From an uncultured Paracoccaceae bacterium (GTDB lineage: Bacteria > Pseudomonadota > Alphaproteobacteria > Rhodobacterales > Rhodobacteraceae): 58,377 bases of DNA. The first letter of the stretch is position 1, and each line of letters starts with the position of its first letter. Below, piece after piece: positions 53,525 to 58,377 of the stretch. A model generated the notes under the pieces. The model saw only the letters and a list, made by a program, of their open reading frames with translations. It searched no databases and was not told where the DNA came from. The stretch spans positions 1 through 58,377 of the forward strand of contig CALMSR010000075.1 of the NCBI GenBank assembly GCA_937872465.1, in the 5' to 3' direction. Made by a program: the position numbers and the translations under genes.

Positions 53525-54465
53525 CAATACGTCTCCAAATCGTTCACGAGGGTTGCGGTGCACATTCGGCCGACCACGCTGTCGCGCGCCGCCTGCCAGT
53601 CGAAGGTGGCTTGCACGCCCTGCGGCCCGGAAATCTCGATGCGTGGGCGCGGCAGGTAGACGGCGTGCACCGTGAAGGTGAAGCTCTCGCCGGACGGCAG
53701 GACGTAAGCAAATTCCATCTCGCAGGCCTCGCCATTGATCGCCTGCGTCACCAGCGTCTGGTCGGCGAAACGCACCTCGATCCGGCCGGTGAGCGCGGCG
53801 ATGGACGGGTCCGCGCCGTCAATGCGGCCGTCGTCTCGGATCGTCTCTATCCGGTCGAGATTGTTGGCATAGGTGATCTCGGCCGAGACCACGTTGCCGA
53901 GCGCCGTGCCATTGCGCGTGATCGACCCGTTGAAATGGCCGAAGCGTTTCAGCTCCAGCGCGGCAGGCGTTCCGGCGCTGGTCGTCGTGCCCACCGTCTC
54001 GCCCTGTGCCACCAGCCGCGCCGTCGCGGACAGCAGGCCCGAGCGCTGCATCTGCCAGGTGATCTGGTCGAGCACGCAGCCGGAATATATCGCATAGCGC
54101 GGGACCTCGGGCATGCCGGTTTCGATCGACATGCTGGGCAGCGTCCAGGATCCCGACTGGAACTCGTGGGTGTAGGGCGCTTCCGCACCCGTGGTCGTAG
54201 GCGCGCCGAAGGCGGCCTTGAGCCAGAAGCCGAAGGCCTCTGCGTCGAGCGGCACGACGACATCGCCATCGGCCGTGACCGCATCCTTGATCGGCGCCAG
54301 CGGATCGCGGCCGTAGCCGAGCAGTTCCGAATTCAGCAGCGGTTGCTCCGCGCCGAGCGAGGTGCTGGCGAAGGGCATGCGGGTGAAGCCGCTCATGGGC
54401 GGCGTGCCATAGGTCGTCTCGAACGCAAGCGCCATCTGCGCCCGCGCCCCCTGGGCTCGTGCCAT
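53524..54465 (-). CDS. phage major tail tube protein
   Basis: 313 residues. QMALAFETTYGTPPMSGFTRMPFASTSLGAEQPLLNSELLGYGRDPLAP, then GDVVVPLDAEAFGFWLKAAFG and YTHEFQSGSWTLPSMSIETGMPEV match the tail tube family of GTA-like siphophages. It polymerises around the tape measure. It is 24 bases behind DUF3168 and directly before the chaperone genes, the normal order. Confidence 0.88.
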   Translation of the reverse strand: MARAQGARAQMALAFETTYGTPPMSGFTRMPFASTSLGAEQPLLNSELLGYGRDPLAPIKDAVTADGDVVVPLDAEAFGFWLKAAFGAPTTTGAEAPYTHEFQSGSWTLPSMSIETGMPEVPRYAIYSGCVLDQITWQMQRSGLLSATARLVAQGETVGTTTSAGTPAALELKRFGHFNGSITRNGTALGNVVSAEITYANNLDRIETIRDDGRIDGADPSIAALTGRIEVRFADQTLVTQAINGEACEMEFAYVLPSGESFTFTVHAVYLPRPRIEISGPQGVQATFDWQAARDSVVGRMCTATLVNDLETY

Positions 54466-54489
54466 GGTGTTCTCCTGTGGTCGGTTGGA

Positions 54490-54909
54490 TCAGGCCAGTT
54501 GGTCGGCCGTGGAATAGTGCAGCACCACCGGAATGACGGCAGCCTTCAGGCTGGCCGCGCCCTCGACCGGCAGATCGACGGGCCGTGGCCCTTCCGCCTC
54601 GACCCAGTCGCAGAGCCCGCCCAGCGTCCGGTCGGCGGCGAGCGCCGCACCGATGCTGGCACAGAGCGCGTCGAATGCCGCGTCACGGTTGGTGCCTTGC
54701 ACGACAGCCTCGATCTCGGCGCGGTGCTGATAGTGATAGGCCAGCGGCGACAGCGTCACCTCGGGCTCGCCCGGCTCGCCGTCGCACAGGATCAGCAGCC
54801 CATCGGCGGGCACGCGCTCGGGCAGAACCTCTCCACGCAGGGTGGTGGCGGGCAGCGCCGAGAGCCGCGCGTGCAGCGCGGCGAGGATGGTTTCGCGGGG
54901 GCTGGGCAT
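54490..54909 (-). CDS. DUF3168 tail completion/terminator protein
   Basis: 139 residues from the ATG at 54909. RETILAALHARLSALPATTLRGEVLPERVPADGLLILCDGEPGEPEVTLSPLAYHYQHRAEIEAVV and CDWVEAEGPRPVDLPVEGAASLKAAVIPVVLHYST are typical DUF3168. Its natural neighbour, the HK97 gp10-like gene, is now 2.4 kb away, because the chrBA pair lies in between. Confidence 0.88.
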   Translation of the reverse strand: MPSPRETILAALHARLSALPATTLRGEVLPERVPADGLLILCDGEPGEPEVTLSPLAYHYQHRAEIEAVVQGTNRDAAFDALCASIGAALAADRTLGGLCDWVEAEGPRPVDLPVEGAASLKAAVIPVVLHYSTADQLA

Positions 54910-54966
54910 GGGGACCTGTTTGCTTTCCGAAGCGCCCGCGCGCGGGCAGCTTGACCTTTGCAATTC

Positions 54967-54995
54967 TTGACAGTTTCAGCGCGTTGCCGGTAACT
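54967..54995 (+). promoter_or_regulatory. candidate promoter of chrBA
   Basis: TTGACA at 54967-54972, 17 bases, then GTAACT at 54990-54995. It faces chrB, whose start is at 55079. The -35 is perfect and the -10 weak. It lies inside the inserted segment. Confidence 0.5.
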
Positions 54996-55078
54996 GAAGC
55001 GATGGGGATTGCGAGCTCCCCACGAGGCGCCAGCCGAAGATCGCGTTCCTGTTCAACCCCGGCGACGGAGGAACGCAT

Positions 55079-55896
55079 ATGCCTGCGCCCAATGCCATTT
55101 CGTTCGACAAGCTCTCCCGCATCATCGGCACGCCTCGAAGCCCGCTGCTCATCGACGTGCGGTCCGACGAAGACTTCACCGCCGACCCCAGGCTTTTGCC
55201 AGGCGCCATTCGAAGCGACGACCGCGCGCTGACCGAGCTTGCCTCGCAGCTGGCTGGTCAACCTTCTATCGCCGTATGCCAGGCCGGGCATCGCCGCAGC
55301 CAGGGCGCGGCGGCCTGGCTCCGCGCCGAGGGCTGTCCGGCCGAATACCTCGACGGCGGGTTCGAGGCCTGGCGCGCAGCCGGTCTGCCTCTGATCGATC
55401 CGGCGAAGCTGCCCGCACGCGATGCGCAGGGCCGGACCGTCTGGGTGACGCGGTCTCGGCCGAAGATCGACCGCATCGCCTGTCCCTGGCTGATCCGTCG
55501 TTTTCTCGACCCCCGCGCCGTGATCCTGTTCGTAGCGCCGGCCGAGGTGGTGGGCGTCGCCGAACGCTACGAGGCAGCGGCCTTCGACATCGAGGACGTG
55601 TTCTGGAGCCATCGCGACGAGCTTTGCACCTTCGACGTGATGCTGGCCGAGTTCGGCCTCACCATTCCGGCGCTCGACCGGCTCGCGACCATCGTCCGCG
55701 GGGCGGACACCGCCCGGCTCGACCTCGCGCCCGAGGCGGCGGGGCTGCTGGCTGCATCGCTCGGCCTGTCGCGCATGTATTCCGACGATCTGGAACAGCT
55801 CGAGGCCGGCGTGCTGCTCTACGACGCCTTCTATCGATGGGCACGGGACGCCACCGACGAGACTCACAACTGGCCGACCAACAAGCCGAAGCCAGA

Positions 55897-55900
<4 letters not shown>
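55079..55900 (+). CDS. ChrB-type chromate resistance protein with N-terminal rhodanese domain
   Basis: 273 residues; GGAGG precedes the ATG at 55079. The rhodanese domain (about 1-105) has LLIDVRSDEDF and the active-site loop VCQAGHRRSQG with Cys67. The C-terminal ChrB-like domain reads WVTRSRPKIDRIACPWLIRRFLDPRAVILFV and DVFWSHRDELCTFDVMLAEFGL, ending KHN-like THNWPTNKPKP. ChrB-type proteins sense or handle chromate and normally accompany chrA. It overlaps chrA by ATGA at 55897-55900. Confidence 0.87.
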
Positions 55901-57267
<1,367 letters not shown>

Positions 57268-57291
57268 AGCATCCGTCGGCAATGGGATCGA

Positions 57292-57921
57292 CTATATCTT
57301 CGCCTCCACCCAGTTCGCCACGATCAGCCCCGGCACGCTGTCCAATGCCCGGTCCGCGTCTCGTGCGAGGTCTAGCCGCTTCGGCAGCTTGACCTGCGGG
57401 ACCAACAGGAAGATCGGTGCGGTCACCTTACCGCGCCCGGTCTTCGAGCGCGACACTACCGCCTGGCCCTTCGTGTTGAGCCGCCCCTCGGCGACCAGCA
57501 GGCTCGGGCCCGTCCGGCGATAGACGAAGCGCAGGCGCAGGCCACGGCGGCGCTCCCATTCGCCGGGCGTGATCTTGCCGCCGCGCAGGGACTTGCCTGC
57601 GGCGGGCAGTGGGATCGCCAGCCAGAAGCCATCCTTCGAGCGGATCAGCGGGCCGGTGTCGTGCGCGCCCACGATGACCGGCGCCTTCGACCAGACCAGC
57701 GCCGCGGCTTCCAGACTTTCGCCCGACCTCGGGAAGTTCTGGCTCCGGATCGAGTTGGCCAGCCGTGTGCCGAGCCCCGCGCCAGTGATCTGGAACCGCC
57801 ATGCGCTCTTCAGCCCGGTCCCGGCCTCGCGCATTGCGGCCGTCACGGCGCGTTCGCCCACCGCGATCTCGGCCTGCATCATCGCGACGATGTCGGGATC
57901 GATGTCGAGCTTCAGTTTCAC
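57292..57921 (-). CDS. HK97 gp10-like tail-completion (minor tail) protein
   Basis: 209 residues, somewhat long for the family. MKLKLDIDPDIVAMMQAEIAVGERAVTAAMREAGTGLKSAWR and NSIRSQNFPRSGESLEAAALVWSKAPVIVGAHDTGPLIRSKDGFWLAIPL match the HK97 gp10/phage tail protein group of GTA-like phages. It overlaps the preceding head-tail joining gene by ATGA. Its downstream partner DUF3168 is separated by chrBA. Confidence 0.82.
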   Translation of the reverse strand: MKLKLDIDPDIVAMMQAEIAVGERAVTAAMREAGTGLKSAWRFQITGAGLGTRLANSIRSQNFPRSGESLEAAALVWSKAPVIVGAHDTGPLIRSKDGFWLAIPLPAAGKSLRGGKITPGEWERRRGLRLRFVYRRTGPSLLVAEGRLNTKGQAVVSRSKTGRGKVTAPIFLLVPQVKLPKRLDLARDADRALDSVPGLIVANWVEAKI

Positions 57922-58229
57922 GCTGGCCTCAGATCCACGGTCCAGACCAGCCGCTCGCGGTCGCGGGCGGGCTCGCCCTGAATGAGGAAGGCATCGCCGT
58001 CGATTTCCAAGCGGTCGCCGGGACGCGGGTTCGCCACCTCGGCGACACGCAGGTCGATCCGGGTGGTCTCGGACCAGAGCCGCGCGTCGCCGAAGTCGGT
58101 GATCGCGTCCGCGCGCCGGGCAACGACCCGCACCAGCACGGGCGCACCGCCGTCCGCGATGTAGACCGCGTCCCGGCCGATGTTGGGATCGGCAAAAAGC
58201 GCGCCCACGGCGGCGGCGAAGGCGCTCAT
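57918..58229 (-). CDS. phage head-tail joining protein
   Basis: 103 residues. FADPNIGRDAVYIADGGAPVLVRVVARRADAITDFGDARLWSETTRIDLRVAEVANPRPGDRLEIDGDAFLIQGEPARDRERLVWTVDLRP is the usual pattern of the small head-tail connector in rhodobacterial siphophages. It begins where the partial gene to its right stops (TGATG). Confidence 0.85.
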   Translation of the reverse strand: MSAFAAAVGALFADPNIGRDAVYIADGGAPVLVRVVARRADAITDFGDARLWSETTRIDLRVAEVANPRPGDRLEIDGDAFLIQGEPARDRERLVWTVDLRPA

Positions 58230-58377
58230 CAGAAGGCCGCGTTCAGGCGTACGCGGCCGATGGTGTCGCCCGCGCCGCTCGCAACCGCCTCGACGGCCAC
58301 ACCGATGGCGGAAGATGCTGGATGACCTCCTGGCGCAGGCCCTCGCTGATGGCGCGCACGCCGAACTTGGTGGCCGA
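58229..58377 (-). CDS. partial phage capsid-associated protein (DUF2190-like end)
   Basis: Only the last 48 residues are in the window. The end, GVAVEAVASGAGDTIGRVRLNAAF, resembles the C-terminus of DUF2190 capsid decoration proteins. The preceding residues in this frame look non-coding, while the other frame reads TKFGVRAISEGLRQEVIQHLP, so a frameshift or a chimeric joint may lie near 58290-58310. Confidence 0.4.
   Translation of the reverse strand, partial: GHQVRRARHQRGPAPGGHPASSAIGVAVEAVASGAGDTIGRVRLNAAF

Overview
The window is GC-rich and alphaproteobacterial. GTA-type tail genes, a DctPQM TRAP transporter and serine-recombinase/DUF2924 modules point to Rhodobacterales (Rhodobacteraceae-like). 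It reads as an accessory region built from mobile modules rather than core genome. No rRNA, tRNA or CRISPR array was recognised. All assignments come from reading translated sequence and motifs; no database search was run.

Layout. (1) 1-2140: a scrap of tyrosine integrase, then a translationally coupled chain (small ORF, DUF2924, large serine recombinase, and a third gene cut off near 2140). (2) 2141-6150, minus strand: a GAF/Fis-HTH activator, aldehyde dehydrogenase, Zn alcohol dehydrogenase and a DUF779 gene whose 3' end is lost at the recombinase junction; a palindrome sits in front of the dehydrogenases. (3) 6454-7005: broken IS256-family transposase. (4) 7365-16040: a TRAP transporter, DapA-family lyase/aldolase, ALDH, ProC-like reductase, FAD amine oxidase-like protein and LysR regulator, probably one catabolic unit for an unidentified amine or amino acid. 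(5) 16129-21405, minus strand: phage remnant with a resolvase-type recombinase, two tandem P27-type small terminase paralogues, a ParB-like/DNA methyltransferase fusion and a 5'-truncated P-loop protein carrying a striking palindrome. (6) 21406-22468: 5'-truncated second copy of the serine-recombinase module. (7) 22440-28597: a large RTX/carbohydrate-binding secreted protein, a small secreted protein and a divergent glycosyltransferase-like gene. (8) 29082-41878: copper island with cytochrome c, multicopper oxidase, CDF exporter, two Cu P-type ATPases, DUF411, a DUF305/beta-propeller fusion, CopZ, glutaredoxin and CueR, with three CueR-type promoter boxes. (9) 41969 to the right edge, minus strand: siphophage late genes (head-tail joining, tail tube, frameshifted tail chaperone, tape measure, GTA-like DUF2460/DUF2163/NlpC/TIM-barrel baseplate set, DUF2793 protein, holin-like, endolysin, Rz/Rz1 spanins), interrupted by a plus-strand chromate resistance pair chrB-chrA at 54910-57291.

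Functional picture. The prophage late operon is read right to left and ends in the spanins. The copper island lies directly beyond its lysis end and the chromate cassette lies inside its tail-assembly genes, so metal resistance appears to be carried as phage-associated cargo. Copper handling covers cuprous export (CopA and a CopB-like pump), periplasmic oxidation (multicopper oxidase), chaperoning (CopZ, DUF411, Met/His-rich DUF305 protein) and sensing (CueR with boxes at 32696, 38421 and 38483). The most notable points are an in-frame A AAA AAC slippery site joining two tail-chaperone frames, the chrBA insertion, a CDF exporter lacking both aspartates of its HxxxD motifs, two Cys/His-rich secreted small proteins, and a 41-bp near-perfect palindrome inside a coding region.
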